Positions 1-13,300 of a stretch of 64,000 nucleotides of DNA are shown one piece after another. Position numbers and translations under genes: made by a program. The notes under the pieces are model-generated. The model was not told the DNA's origin. It saw only the letters and a program-made list of their open reading frames with translations, and did not search any database. This stretch comes from Centroberyx gerrardi (Eukaryota > Chordata > Actinopteri > Beryciformes > Berycidae): NCBI RefSeq assembly GCF_048128805.1, contig NC_136020.1, positions 9,135,653-9,199,652 on the forward strand, written 5' to 3'. Numbering within the stretch: the first letter of the stretch is position 1; the number at the start of each line of letters is the position of its first letter.

Positions 1-209
1 ACAGCAGTGGGGGTGGGGGGTTGGTGGGTGCCTGGTAGTGCAGTAGTCCAGTGTATCATAGAGTCACAATCATGGGTGGGTTGAACAGAATAGGACCAAC
101 TTCAGAAATGTGCAATAGCTTCTATACTAGCATCCATGTGCAGATCAGCAGGGTTGGTCTGTATCCTCACACACCTTCATCTCCTCCCACATCCTCTCAT
201 CCCCTTCAG
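1..209 (+). other. SCYL2 intron (left edge)
   Basis: The sequence before the acceptor at 208-209 (a CT-rich tract ending in AG) is intronic. Open frames run through it by chance, but SCYL2 homology begins only at 210. The upstream exons are outside the window. Confidence 0.8.
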
Positions 210-887
210 CCTAAGTACACATGTAAAGAGTGGGAGCCCAACCTCCCTCCACTCTGCCTGCCCAACCCTGAGTACCTGGCCCCCGAGTATATCCTGTCTG
301 TCAGCTGTGACTCCGCCTCCGACATGTACTCGCTGGGCGTGGTCATGCACGCCGTCTTCAACGAGGGCAAGCCTGTTTTCCAGGTCAACAAGCACGACAT
401 CTTCAAGAGCTTCAGCAGGCAACTGGACCAGGTGAGTGAAGGGACTGTGCAAGGGTTGGGGGGAGGGGTGGGCTGTGATGGTCCTGACTAGTGCAGGAGG
501 CAAGAGATTTAAAGTCCTTAACCCTCACACAGATCATCTGTGCCGACTGTCTATTTAGACTGCTCCGAACTAGTGTGGACGATCTTCAAAATCAGTCAAG
601 ATACCAAATCTTGGCTATAATCAACCTAAATGTTGTGTAGTGTGTCTTACTGGTATAGTAGTATGTTGTGTCTTACTGTTATAGTAGTATGTTGTTGTCA
701 TCAGTCAGACACTCCTCTGATTCACCCTCTACCTCCCCCTTACTGTTCTGTAGCTGAGCAGCATAAGTCCAGCAGTGTTGAACAAGATCCCTGAAGAGGT
801 GCGGGAGCATGTCAAGATGCTGCTCAGCGTCACGCCCAATGTCCGGCCTGATGCAGACCAGATGACCAAGGTTTGCATTGTCACTGC

Positions 888-962
<75 letters not shown>

Positions 963-3900
963 AAACTGTGTCACCTCAGCTCATATGCTACATCGTCTTG
1001 GTATGTGCTTTTTGTTGGCAATATCTGTTGGATACGGTTTGAGGACAAATTTCCTTTTTCTTGGGTGTGGAATCCAGATCCCGTTTTTTGACGATGTGGG
1101 TGCGGTGACCCTGCAGTACTTTGACTCCCTCTTCCAGAGGGACAACCTACAGAAGTCCCAGTTCTACAAAGGCCTGCCCAAAGTCCTGCCCAAACTACCC
1201 AAGGTAATTACCTCCACATGGCTTTTCTATGGGAAATGTGAACGTACCTTGGTACATACAGCAACTTTGACTTTGCCACTGAAGACATTGAATTTGTTTT
1301 CGCCCTGTTTCAATAATTGATTGTTCATCACGTTTATCTGTTTTTGTGTCCCTTGCCCTCTGTACTTTGTTACAATCTTGTTGTTACAACCGCTCTCTAA
1401 ATAAACTTGACATGAACATACAGTATCTATAGTTTTAAGTCATCCTCTTCCATCGCTTCTTGATCCCCGTCCTGTTTTCTTTCTCAGAGAGTGGTGGTGT
1501 ATCGTATCTTGCCGGCGCTGACCTCAGAGTTCATCAACCCAGACATGGTTCCCTTCGTGCTACCCAATGTGCTGCTGATCGCCGAGGAGTGCACCAAGGA
1601 GGAGTACATCCGCCTCATCTTGCCTGACCTCACACCTGTTTTCAAGCAGCAGGAGCCTATCCAGGTAGAGAGACACACACACACAGAAACACACAGAAAC
1701 ACACCGAATACATGCTCATGTGCACATAAAGTGATGGCATTTTCTCAGATATTCCACAAACACTGTCCTTTTCAGAAAATATTTGGGGTAACAGGGCTTT
1801 TCTCTTTCATCCTTTGCATGATCTGTTTTGTTCTTTTGGCATGATCTGTATGTTTGATATTTGACAGCGATATTGCATGGTTCAATATAACCCGACTAGA
1901 GAGCATACTCTATATGTTTGGGCTTGGTCTGGGACTGTATCAAGACTTGTCTTTCTCTATATTTTTTTTCATGCTTCTTCAGGCTAGCAATATGGTGAGT
2001 GGTCTTTGTTATGAGTATGCTCCAATAGCATCTACTAGTGTGTGCGTCATGTTTTCTGTAATACTAAAAATGTTACTAAAACCAGTGCAATTATAGTCTC
2101 CCTTCACTTCTACTCACCGCCTTACTCACCAATATGAAATAGGATAGAATTCTCTTGCTTTTGATTCTTATTTTTCCTAACGGTGTCCCTGCGCTGTGCA
2201 GATCCTGCTGATCTTCCTGCAGAAGATGGACCTGCTGCTGACCAAGACGCCGGCGGAAGACATCAAGAACTGTGTGCTGCCTATGGTCTACCGAGCGCTG
2301 GAGGCCCCCTCTGTACAGATCCAGGTACAGGGCGCGGGAAGGGGCTGCTCAACCTAACCTTAATCTTAACTGTTAGTGGGAAAGCTGTCCACTAGATCAG
2401 TGGAGGGAGGAGCCATGATGGCCTAGTGCTTAGTGAGGTCAGAGGGCTGGGGTTTGATCTCCCATGTCGCCATGCCTGTGGAAGTATCCTTTATCCTTCA
2501 AACCTTCCTGCCGTGCCGGCTGGCTGACCCTGCACTCAATAAAGTATGTCAAAAAATGGTGGCAGAAGATTGCTAGGTCTATGGTTGAGTGAGCTATATT
2601 TGATTTTGGTAAAGCCGGATGCTGTTTTTTAAACCTTTTTATGTAGATGTTACTATTTCTGGTGAGGTAATGCTTTGTTGCTGTGGATACAGCCTGCTTC
2701 AATATGATAAAGCACCCTGACAAACTTAACACAGTGTTGCCAACTTGGCTTTCTACTTCATAGGTGTATATTCTGAGCATAACACTTGGGAACCTTGCTG
2801 CTGGAAGACAGCGTTCCTCTTTCTAGGTTGTCTTGAATGTGCAGTAAGAATGGCTGCTCTACTTGAGATGTCATATTTCATAGAATCTTGTTATCTGTGG
2901 CCGACCAGGAGCTGTGCCTGAACATCATTCCGACGTTTGCCAACCTGATTGACTATCCCTCCATGAAGAACTCCCTCATTCCTCGCATCAAATCAGCCTG
3001 CCTACAGACTTCCTCACTAGCGGTGAGTTTCCATCAGACTGCTGTCATTTTCTTCTCTCACCCCGTCCCTGTCAACCCTTTCAACCCATCTACCTCCACA
3101 CAAATGATCTTTTTTCTGCAGTCATTTTTCGTGTTTGTTTACTTTTGCCTTTGTCCTTCTCTAACGCTCCTACCCCTCTTGCTCTACCTCTTGTTTGCTG
3201 TAAAACAGCTACTACCAATTGAATTGAATATGTCTCTCAAAATGTCATTACCTCTGGTGATACTGTTACAACTGTGATACTATATTCAACTGAATATTTA
3301 TTCTGTCTTGGTGTATGTATGTGTCTACCTGTGTCTTTACATAGGTGCGAGTGAACTCTCTGGTGTGTCTGGGGAAGATTTTGGAATATCTTGACAAGTG
3401 GTTTGTCATCGATGAGATCCTGCCCTTCCTACAGCAGATCCCCTCTAGAGAACCAGCTGTGCTCATGGGCATCCTTGGTAAGCAAAGCAGAGACTCTGCT
3501 CTTCAAAAGAACAATTGAGCAAGGGTTGGTTATTTGATTTTTTTTAAAAAATTTTTTACCCCCCTCAGGGATCTACAAGTGCACCTTCACCCATAAGAAG
3601 CTGGGCATCCCCAAAGAACACCTTGCCACCAAGAGCCTGCCTCACCTCGTCTCCCTCAGTATAGACAATAACCTCAACCTCAACCAGGTACACAAAGCAA
3701 ACCACACACACACATAGTCACAATTAGATTTCACACATTTTACCACATCAGTGTCTTTTACCTCTGATTGACTGAGCTGTATACATCTAGACACATTCTG
3801 TACATACTGTATGTTCTTTCATCTGTAAATCTGAACAGCTAGCAAGGCACATTCACACATCCACTCTGTAAATCAGTAATGTGGAGAGTCAACAATGCAT

Positions 3901-5877
3901 ACTTGAACACCCTGCTTATATGATGTCAATTGTAGATCTGTAAACTGCAAACATCTGCTAACCTGTAAATCTGGCAACAAAGACCTTTCATCTTTATTTG
4001 TTGTAGTATCGTCAGCATGTTAGTTTGCTGTGATTAGTTGCATGTATTATTTTCTAAACTCTATATTTGCCCTGTTTGTATCTATATCCTGTTCTGCTGC
4101 TGCAGTGATCCATTTCCCCCATAGGTATCCTTAAGTTTCCTTTAATCTAATCTTATCTGATATATTGTGTGTTTCAGTTTAACTCGTTCATGGTGGTGAT
4201 CCGGGACATGTTGAGTCGCATGGAGGCTGAACACAAGACCAAGCTGGAGCAGCTGCATGTCATGCAGGAACAACAGAGGTGTCTGTCAACACTATTCACC
4301 CTCTACAATAGGCCCCCTATTATTCACTCTGATTACATATCAAATGGTCATACATATTGATGGGGATTTTACACAATAGTGGCTCGACAGCCCAGGGATA
4401 ATTGGATCTATCTTGCAAAGTAATGAGGCTGGATGATGATGATGATGATGATGATACTGGTATGACTAACCAGGTTTGTACAAGTGCCTCTGTTCATATC
4501 TATTTTACTCTTTGACTTTGTTCACTGTTTTCTCCCCCAACAGGAGCATGACCATCTCCACCCAAGGGAACCAATCAGAGGAGACCAAGAGCACACCCAG
4601 CCCTGGCAACCAGGTGAGAGGCTAATTCCATGACAACCAAGAAAGAGATCAGAAAAGATGGGCAAATTCACCATGCAATAAATACTTTTATTTTTTTGCT
4701 TGAAGAGTGCCTTGGAGCTCCTCCTTTTTTTTTTTTTTTAACTGCTGGATTGTAACTGTTAAACTGGTAAATTAGATGTTTGCACCTCTGTGTACTGCAC
4801 TGACTCGTCTTGTCTGCTTTCAGATTGACGATATCTTTGGCAGCACAGGGGTTAATGGGAAAGAGAATGGATCATCAGCACCAGCCTCCCAACCTAATAG
4901 AGTATGGCAACAATGTCACACCTCAGCAGCACAAATTTGACTGGGTTTGAATTTGACCCAGTTTATTCATGGTCTCCTGTCTCTCTTTCCCTTTATCACG
5001 CTTTCCATGTGTCTCCTCTCTGCCTAGATGTCTCTGACTCTAGAGGAGAAACAGCGTTTGGCTAAGGAGCAGGAGCAAGCAGCCAAACTGAGGAACCAGC
5101 AGCCATTAGCACCGCAGACTGTCAAACCATCCTCCACCAACGCACAGGTAACACAAATACACATATGTGCACACAAACACATACTCATGCGCACAAACTC
5201 ATCCTTCCTCACAATCCATCTCTCCCTGTTTTACTTGGCAGGCTAAGGATCTGACCAGCAGCCTTCTCAACAGCATGACGTCTCTAAACAGCATGTCCTT
5301 GGCCAACACAGCGCGACCAGCCCCGGTCCAGGGCACCACCATCGCTGCCTTCCCCTCCACCGGCCCCATGGTGGGCTCCATGGGCGCGCCGGTCTCCAAC
5401 GGCTTCAACCCAGCCATGGGCTTCCAGGCAGGGGGCATGGGGATGGGCATGCGCCCCGCAGGTCCCGGCCTCTACGGGGGCATGGCCACCACAACCAGCA
5501 CACCGAACTTCGGCGCCCTCAGTCAGAATCAAGGACCCCTCGGGCAGACGAATAAAGCCCCTGACTTGTCAGCCTTGGACAATCTCTTTACCTCCAACAA
5601 ACCCAAAGTCACCCTCAACCAAATGGGTCCCAAGCCCGCCCCTGGAACCAGCAGCCCTTGGCTCAATCAGTTTGGCTCGGCCCAGACCACTCAGACTGCT
5701 CCGCTCCAGGGTGCGGCATTAGGCATGGGAGGGGTCCCCAGTGGGTTTGGGATGCAGGCCAACCCTTTCTTCAGCCCGCAGAACTTTTCTCAGCCTGCCG
5801 CCGCCCCTAGCGTGAACCAAGCTGGGCTTAAACATAGTGCGTCAGTTAACAATGATCTCAAAGACTTATTTGGCTAA
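210..5877 (+). CDS. scyl2: SCYL2, SCY1-like pseudokinase 2 (3' part of gene)
   Basis: SCYL2 (CVAK104) is a pseudokinase of clathrin-coated vesicles that binds clathrin and AP-2. Exons read in frame at 210-431, 754-870, 1078-1203, 1488-1664, 2202-2324, 2909-3022, 3345-3477, 3569-3687, 4178-4278, 4544-4613, 4824-4901, 5028-5147 and 5242-5877. Together they give about 711 residues. Human SCYL2 is 929, so the first ~215 residues lie left of the window. Exon 1 here carries the kinase-like C-lobe with an intact APE motif (EYLAPEYILSVSC). The middle exons match the helical HEAT-like region (e.g. QRDNLQKSQFYKGLPKVLPK, LCLNIIPTFANLIDYPSMKN). The last exon is low-complexity, rich in Gly, Met, Asn and Pro. 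It holds an EH-binding type NPF (QANPFFSPQNF) and ends DLKDLFG, as in human SCYL2. All exon phases are compatible and no break is seen. The gene is tail to tail with the WWE gene at 9242. Confidence 0.96.
889..957. repeat. (CA)n microsatellite in SCYL2 intron
   Basis: About 34 uninterrupted CA units begin 18 bp after the splice donor of the exon ending at 870. Apparent Thr-His or Cys-Val proteins read through it are artefacts of the repeat. Confidence 0.95.
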
Positions 5878-8640
5878 ATGTAAACCAAAAGCTGCCGGAT
5901 TCCATATATTCTTTTAATGACTGTAGACAGAGCCTTGTATTCCTGCAGTAAAAGACACTGGTTGAATGTGAAAACGATCAGTCCTGTTGAGGGCGTTGCG
6001 GTTTTTAGTCTCACCTGGTTTGAATTGCGATTCTGACTCTTGCTCCCATTCAACTGGCCACTGGGCCTCAGCGATTAACCTGCACCTGAATTCCATTACT
6101 ACTTGACCAGAAGGACAAAAGGTTGGGGTGGGAACTTGTTATTCTATACTGTGTTCTTAACAATGCTGGGGTTTCCTACTGTTTTGTACTTGACACACTT
6201 GGCAGCGTAAATGTCATGGGTTTAGGTTGATTCCAACTTAGTTTATTCAGGAAGTTATTTGTTCAAACGTGTCACCATGACTGGACTGAATGGAAATGGA
6301 TTTCACTTCCTGAATGGATTGCATCAGAAACTACCCTTCACCCTGGTAGACATTTATCGAAGACAGAAAACTTGGCTTCTGTGGTGTACATCTGCTTAGT
6401 TGCTCTCATCTTGCTCGGGTCTTTGGACACGCTTCTTCCTTTTCCTGACTATTTTAAGACATTTCGCGTGTCTAAAATGATCAGAGGGTTGGCTTACAAA
6501 CAAAGCATACACCAAAATGTCTGAGCCCAGTGGGAGGTAGCATGAAGTGTAGCACTGACAAGCCTATAGTCACTGATCTGCATCCAGGAGGCTCCTCCAT
6601 CGAGACAATCTAAAAGGGGTGTAGAGAATCGACAGCCAAACTGTTGCGACTTAGACGGGGCAAACCAAGTAGCCCCTCTGAGGTCCGTCTCCATGGTAAC
6701 TGTTTCTCTGCAGCAGCAGTAACCTCCATTTTGTGAACTCAAATTGGACTAATGAAACATCCTGTGTCTAGTCTTCATTTTTCCCTGTTATCATCTCATC
6801 GTTGCTCTCAAGTTCTATTGATATAAAACGTACTGTCCTAGAGACTTTCTGATTTGACATTTGAGCCAACTTTTTAAAAAGGGAAGGGTTATTTTTGTCT
6901 GGCCAATGAATTTGTCAGTTCATTGCAATTCACTGTCTGGAAATCTGTATGTGTGTGTGTTGTATGTCAAAGTAAGAGGGTTGACAACCATTTCACTTAC
7001 TTTGAAACAAAGACTTATTGTATCCATTCCAAATGCAGTATGAAGGACCGGTCTTTCTGATGATACTGGAGCAGGATGTATGGAGTAGGTCCTACAGCAG
7101 TGTCCTCACATGATATGATAAAGCAGTGGTTCTCAAACTGGAGGTCACAAGATGATTTATGAGATAGGAAACAAACATATTTCTACTATACAAATTTATT
7201 ATCATTTAATTTTTTTTTTTTCTTGTGAAATACTGAATAGGCCTCTAGGCCTCCTCTGATAATCAAATGAAACAAGTTGAAAAGGGAAAATCATCCTTTG
7301 GTTGAACTGTTCACTACTCTGCATATGCAGCCTTCTGATGGGGGTTGTGAGGAGCCATCACTTTTTTTCAAGGGGTCACGAACCAAAAAGTTTGAGAACC
7401 ACTTTGCAAAAGGAAAGGGGAACAAGGACCATATGCACTGCTTAGGCTATTGTGCCTTACATGGGTACATATTTTTCCTACAGCAAAATTCTACAAACAT
7501 TGAAACTAGACATAGACCGCATCTAATTATTGATGTTTTTCCCCTTACCAGCCATCTGGTAGGTCTGTTTGTCTCTGCTCACTTCTGAACTTGTTTTGCT
7601 GCATGTTACTGAACTGACCACAAAAGATCTAAATATCGATTTTAGCATCTTTCTAATGATGATTCCCAATGATTCCAGTGACCAATGTTATTTTGTTTCA
7701 CGCATCAAACCAGATTTGCTCTGGCGAAGCAAACCTCTTTTGAAGGCGCTCAGTATCATTCAGTGTATAATTTCTGTTAAATGATGTGTACAATGAAGAA
7801 GATATCACTCTCTATATATTTTGATTTGAGCACTTTCCAGCCTACGGGGGACCTGTGCTGTTGATATATTATGAAGAATATATATAGTTATTTAAAGATG
7901 GAGCACTCTGCGAGGGCCTTGGTATTTTCATGTTCTTGTGATAACGATTGAGAGGCCTTAGAAGAGTGGTGTGCAATAATCCTTATGGGTGGTTGAGGGG
8001 ACACCTGGGCTGCGTTTTGATTGGCTCAGGCAGCCCTCCATGTAGCTGCACTGACCTAGAGTAACCTCATAGGTCAGTCAGATTTCCTAAACAGACATAA
8101 ATTAATGTGAACCTTTTGGAGAGAATGCCACCATGTTAGGGTTTTTAGACGCACCTTGATCACTTTGTGTTTCTCACAAAATGCTGATAATTGGGATTGT
8201 TGTTAACATGCTGAAGTGTAACCCCTTTTATTGGATTGATTTTATTTTTTACTATGTATAGTAATGGCGCCTATACAAGGTGAGCTTTCACTCAAGCTGC
8301 ATGGCAGTGTTATTGGCTGGTGAATTGGAAGACATCCTTTTGACTTCAGAGGCGTCTCTGATTGGATGAATCCTTTTTTTATTTGGTTGTAGCTCACAGA
8401 GGGGGCGCGATCTCTGAAGCGCGTCACATATCCTGGCAGGACCCCAAAGCAGAAAAAAGAAAAACCTATTCTTCTACAAGAGTTCGGACCCTTTGTATAC
8501 TACTGCTGTCATATATGTGTAGTGTGGCCTCTATGAACCTTGTCTTGTGTGTTGAGGTGCTGTTCTCTGAGGTGGTTCAGTGAAAATCTGTACATATAAA
8601 GGAAAATACACAATCTAATCTTCTCAAAGGGTGGTCGTTA
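5878..8640 (+). other. Probable SCYL2 3' UTR and flank
   Basis: No further exon is recognisable between the SCYL2 stop and the first exon of the opposite-strand gene. The stretch is moderately AT-rich, has no supported ORF and contains one MITE (7124-7403). I infer it is largely 3' UTR. No single polyadenylation signal stands out as the end. Confidence 0.45.
7124..7403. mobile_element. hAT-type MITE (Charlie-like non-autonomous element)
   Basis: The left end reads CAGTGGTTCTCAAACT and the right end AGTTTGAGAACCACT, an inverted pair typical of hAT/Charlie non-autonomous elements. Just inside each end is a second inverted match (GGTCAC on the left, GGTCACGAACC region on the right). The length is about 280 bp and there is no coding capacity. 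I cannot see a clean 8-bp target duplication, so the copy is probably old. It lies in the presumed SCYL2 3' region. Confidence 0.8.
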
Positions 8641-8689
8641 TTTGTGTGACGGCTTTAAAACACTTTGCTTCAGACACTAGCAAGTCACT

Positions 8690-8695
8690 TTTATT
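8690..8695 (-). terminator. Candidate polyadenylation signal of WWE gene A
   Basis: AATAAA on the minus strand, about 550 bp downstream of the stop codon at 9242. It is the first clear signal below that stop. Assignment is by position only. Confidence 0.45.
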
Positions 8696-9241
8696 TGGGA
8701 AAAGAACAGATAGCCAAAAAGCACTTTTAACATACCACAAGGCAGTTCAATACAGTAACAGTAATAATAAACAATTTCAATAAATACTCCATATGTGCTA
8801 CTTGACTGATGGCAGTTTGCACAAGAAGTAGGCAGGATTATATGAAGCATCAAGATTAGCTTTCTCTTTGGATTTACGGTAGAAAAAAAAAGGAGTCTTG
8901 TCAAATGATAAAATGTGACAGTAAAATGAGTCGAAAGATAGGTAAACGTTTCTCTTCACAAAAAATTGTTTTGAGAAAAGGAAAAAGGGAAAATGCATTT
9001 TAAGTAAGAAACTCATACAAAGAATATTCAGTGTCCCCCTGTGCTCCCTTGCACCTTATAGAAAACGTCCCGTATTTAAATCACCTTGCCTTGTGAGGCT
9101 ATCTAGTTGAACAGAAAGAGGGGAGGCAGTATGTGACAAACCATTCCAGTTTAGCTATTGGAGAGCAACTGGGGCAGGTGAGGTAAGAGGCTTTCCTGAC
9201 TGACTGGTAGGATCAACACCTGATCAACGTCGCCGTCTCAG

Positions 9242-10335
9242 TCACTGATTGAGGCGTTGCACTGATCTGGTGGTGTTAGTGGATAAGTTCTTCTGAGTCA
9301 TGGCTACGAAAGACAAGAGATACCAAGTCATCCTTTCAATACATATACATTTTTATTTTTGGAAAAATTGACTTTCAACATGGTTGGGGCTCACCTGAGA
9401 AGTCTAGCTCATAGTTGAAGTCCCTGGTCTTAAAGCTCATGGTGCCGGACGGGTTTTGCTGGTACTGGATCTCGATCTCCTGACTGGACACGCTGCATTG
9501 ACCTCGTCCCTGCAGGAGGCCGGAGGGGAATGACAAGGCTTGGTCCAATCCTTAATCTGTACACTTCAGTATCATTGCTTTTTAGCCTGGTTAGTTCAGA
9601 ACCAAGATACCATCACAGTCCTGGCATGGTGCTGAGACTAAAATAACTCGCTTTGTTGTGTATTAGGGGAAATACAATTGTTTGTTTCAGCTTTAGTTGC
9701 TTTAACTTGCTTGCTTTGTCCACTACAGTGGAGAAAGTGTTGTGAGCGTGTTTGATCACAGTTGGATTGTGATTAATACATTACAAGGATGTAAGGTATG
9801 AGGATATCTCATAAATCATGTCTCAGCACATTTGCATGTACTTCAACTGGAATTAAAGTACATTTTCATAAAGTGACGCACCAAGACTCAGGCTGAATAT
9901 TTTGGACTCGTACTGACTCAGCGTTTATTAACTGCTCCACAAGGCCTGCATTTACTCATGAAAAAAGAAAGCTGTGTCTTACTTTGGCATAATCTTTCCA
10001 TGCTCCATTGACATCTTGGAACTGCCATCGTGGCAGCGTCCCTGTTCTGCAGAATACAGACATTCATCTTTTGCATGCCAGGATTTTCGTTTTTTGTTTT
10101 CTGTCACAGATTTCAAAGTTGAAAGCACAATAATGAGCATGCACAGATTTTGTGAATACAGTTTCACACAAGTACATGTCTCTCCTTACCTGCTATTCTG
10201 TTGACTCCCATCGGCAGTCCTCCTCACTGACCTTTTAGTCCCAACATTGTTATTGACTTGACACATTCCTATGAACGGCACAGACGTTTTAATGATGAAG
10301 CAGGGTAGAGAATGTGTTAGTGGCAATGGAAACTG

Positions 10336-10370
<35 letters not shown>

Positions 10371-13300
10371 AGTTACCTGAGAAATCCAGGGTGTACGAGA
10401 AGCTATCAACCCTGAAGTGTAGCTGGCCCTGCGGGTTCTGCTGGTACTGTGACTCAATGGCAGCGCTGTCAAATGAACATCTCTACAAACACACACAAAT
10501 AAATCTGTCATACGGAGGAAATACACATTGCCCCTGAACTGCACAGTCACAACTGCACAGTTTAGGTTTTAAGCCTTATTCTGAGTTTATGGGTGTCTGA
10601 TTCTGACAGGTAAACACATTAAAACAAACTACTAAAATCCATTTCCTAGAAAAAAAAAATGTGTTAGCTGACAACAACTGAAAAATGTGCTTGCTTCAGC
10701 TCATCATTAGAAATAATTAATCTTTTAAGTGTTTTCAGTTTGACCACCAGATGCCACTATTCACTCTCTGACATTCATTTCATGGGGAAAAAAAGAGGAA
10801 TAAAAGTTAAATATCTTAAAAAGTAGGCTATACTTTTTTTTTATTGTAAAGCAGACTAGCTGAAAGTATGTAGAGGAGTCCAAAGTTTTGGTGAGATTAA
10901 AAAATATATTACAACTACTATGACTACTACTACTAATACTACTATTATTACTGCTGCTGCTGCTACTAATAATAATGGTGCTAATAATAAAGAAATAGTG
11001 AGAATAGCATGAGTGCACTGGCTTTCAGTTGTCCCACAAACCAAACAGATAAACACCTTTATAACTTGCTGGGACACATCATCAATATGTCAACCTGAAA
11101 TTACTGGATGCTCTACTCACATGTGCTTGGTATTCTGTCCATTGCCCCTCATCTTCCATGAACTCCCACTTGAAGCTGTCGGCTGTGAGCAGCGAGGAGG
11201 CCACTGTGGGAAGAACTGAGTCCGAGAGGAGGCTGCAAGCAGATATAAAAGGCCAAAACATGAGGGGCTTCCAGGGGGAAGAGTCAGGAATAGTAAATTT
11301 CACTATTATTTCTGACTGTTTTGATATGAGCCTGACCAAAGGAGGATCTGTGGTCTATTTGATTTATTTGGGAGTGCTTGACATGAGCCTGAGGAAGATT
11401 TTATGCGTGTGGGATAGAACATTTTTGGACAAAAAATTGGAATCCTGGAGATGAAACCTCTTACCTCCCTGTGCTGGAAAGGGTGGAATTGAGTTTGGGA
11501 CGTCTCCGGACATTCCTGCATACGCCTGTGTGGCAGTTTGTCTGGGCCATGGCTGCCGAGGAAATACGGTCAGTTCGATTTCTTGAAATTGAATTGAAAT
11601 ATACTCGCAGACACACAAACCGATAGCAGTGTCACATACCGGAGAAGTTGAGGGTGTAGGCTGTGGAGCCCACAGTGAATCTGAAGGTTCCCCGAGGGTT
11701 GAGAGTGAACTGACGCTCCACATCTCGACTGCTGACTGAGGAGACGGGCCCGTTGGTGTCCTGATGGAGGGAGGGGGAGGGAGGGAGGGAAGAGAGGGAC
11801 AGAGGAGAAGGAGGAGGACAGAGGAGTGGTGATTGGTGGTGATTTTGCATGCAGAGGCAAGGGGAGATGAGGAGAAATGTGGATTTTAAGACTTGGGGCT
11901 AGGATATCCGAGCCCCCTCCTCACCTTGGTTCCATATTCACACCACAGCTTGTCGTCTCTGAAGTACCAGCCGACGTCCTCCGTCTGGCCCGGAGGCAGG
12001 AAGCTTAGTCTCTGCACCCTCATAGCAGCACTCTGCGTCTCTAACTTATCAAAGTCAATGTACACTCGTCTGTGGAGAGAGAAAGTCCATTCAGGAAAAC
12101 TGGTAATGCTGAAAGGCTGAGGCTGAGGATGAGGCCAGTCAGACCCACACACTGACCCGTAGCCGGCTGTGTTGATGGTGATTCCTAGAGCTCCGGGTTG
12201 GCAGTAGTGGGTCTCGATCACATGGTCGTTGTCAATGCTCAGCCACTGGCGCCTGTCTGACAGCTGCCACTCATAATGCTTCCCACCCCCTGACAAAAGG
12301 AGGAACGTGTGAGTTTTCAGCCCATTCTGCCTTGATTTCTCAAGTAATAAGCATTGATGTGTTCTCAGCCTCTGTTATGCCCTAAGTTAGTCGTATCATA
12401 CACACCTGTCTCGCTTTGTAAATGAAATCTTATTAGTCAGAAACCCCTATGTAAACTTCAGGATGAAGTCATTCTCGTGTTACAGTTTACACATTGTTGA
12501 ACAAACTCTGATATTGACCTGCTGTCTGTCTCCACGACTCTTTATCTGACTCTATTGTTGCCAATCAGACGTGTTTACTTCCTGAAACTATGACTCTGAC
12601 TGAGCTCCAAACTCTGAAACTGATCTTTCATCTCATACATTTTAGGATTTCCCCCGAGATAAGTTGTGTGGCCCAGTGGCTGCTGTGTATTTTTTTATAG
12701 TCCAGGTGGCCTGTGATATTTTATTGTATTTGTAGAGATCAGATTTCTCTGAGCAGATGAGTAGATGATTATGTGCCAGGTTACTGCATTTATGCGTCCA
12801 AATGGAAGACATACCATTAAAGTTGCAGGCATTTAAAATCAGAATTTAATCTTAATAAGACCAGTAAAACACTCTGAATGCTCTCTAAAATCCCTCCTAT
12901 CTCTTCCCTTAGCTCTTACTCTCTGTATTTTCCTAGCACTCACTCTTACATGATCTTTCTATGGTCACAGGAATGTACTGTAGTGAGGGCAGTAACTCCC
13001 TGACCTTTGCACTCTTATTGGTTGCTTGTAATGTTGGTGATCTAGGAATTGAAGCTTAGTCAACTGTAATTGTAAGTCAGTCTGGATTGGATGAGAGTCA
13101 GCTAAATGCCTAAAATGTACATGTAAAAGGAAGTTATTCAAAGATAAATGTAACACAGCAGGAAATTAAAATATGTTTACATACCTGAGGCAGACTGGTC
13201 TGGATTCACCTGCCAATTATAGTCCTCCTCTTCCTCCTCCTCTTCATATCCCTTTAAATTAGTAACATACTTTATCACAAAGACTAACACACCTTGAAAA

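Noticed and set aside
10744-10757. CTCF-like CCACCAGATGCCAC
   Set aside because: The one mismatch falls in the nearly invariant GGC of the core.
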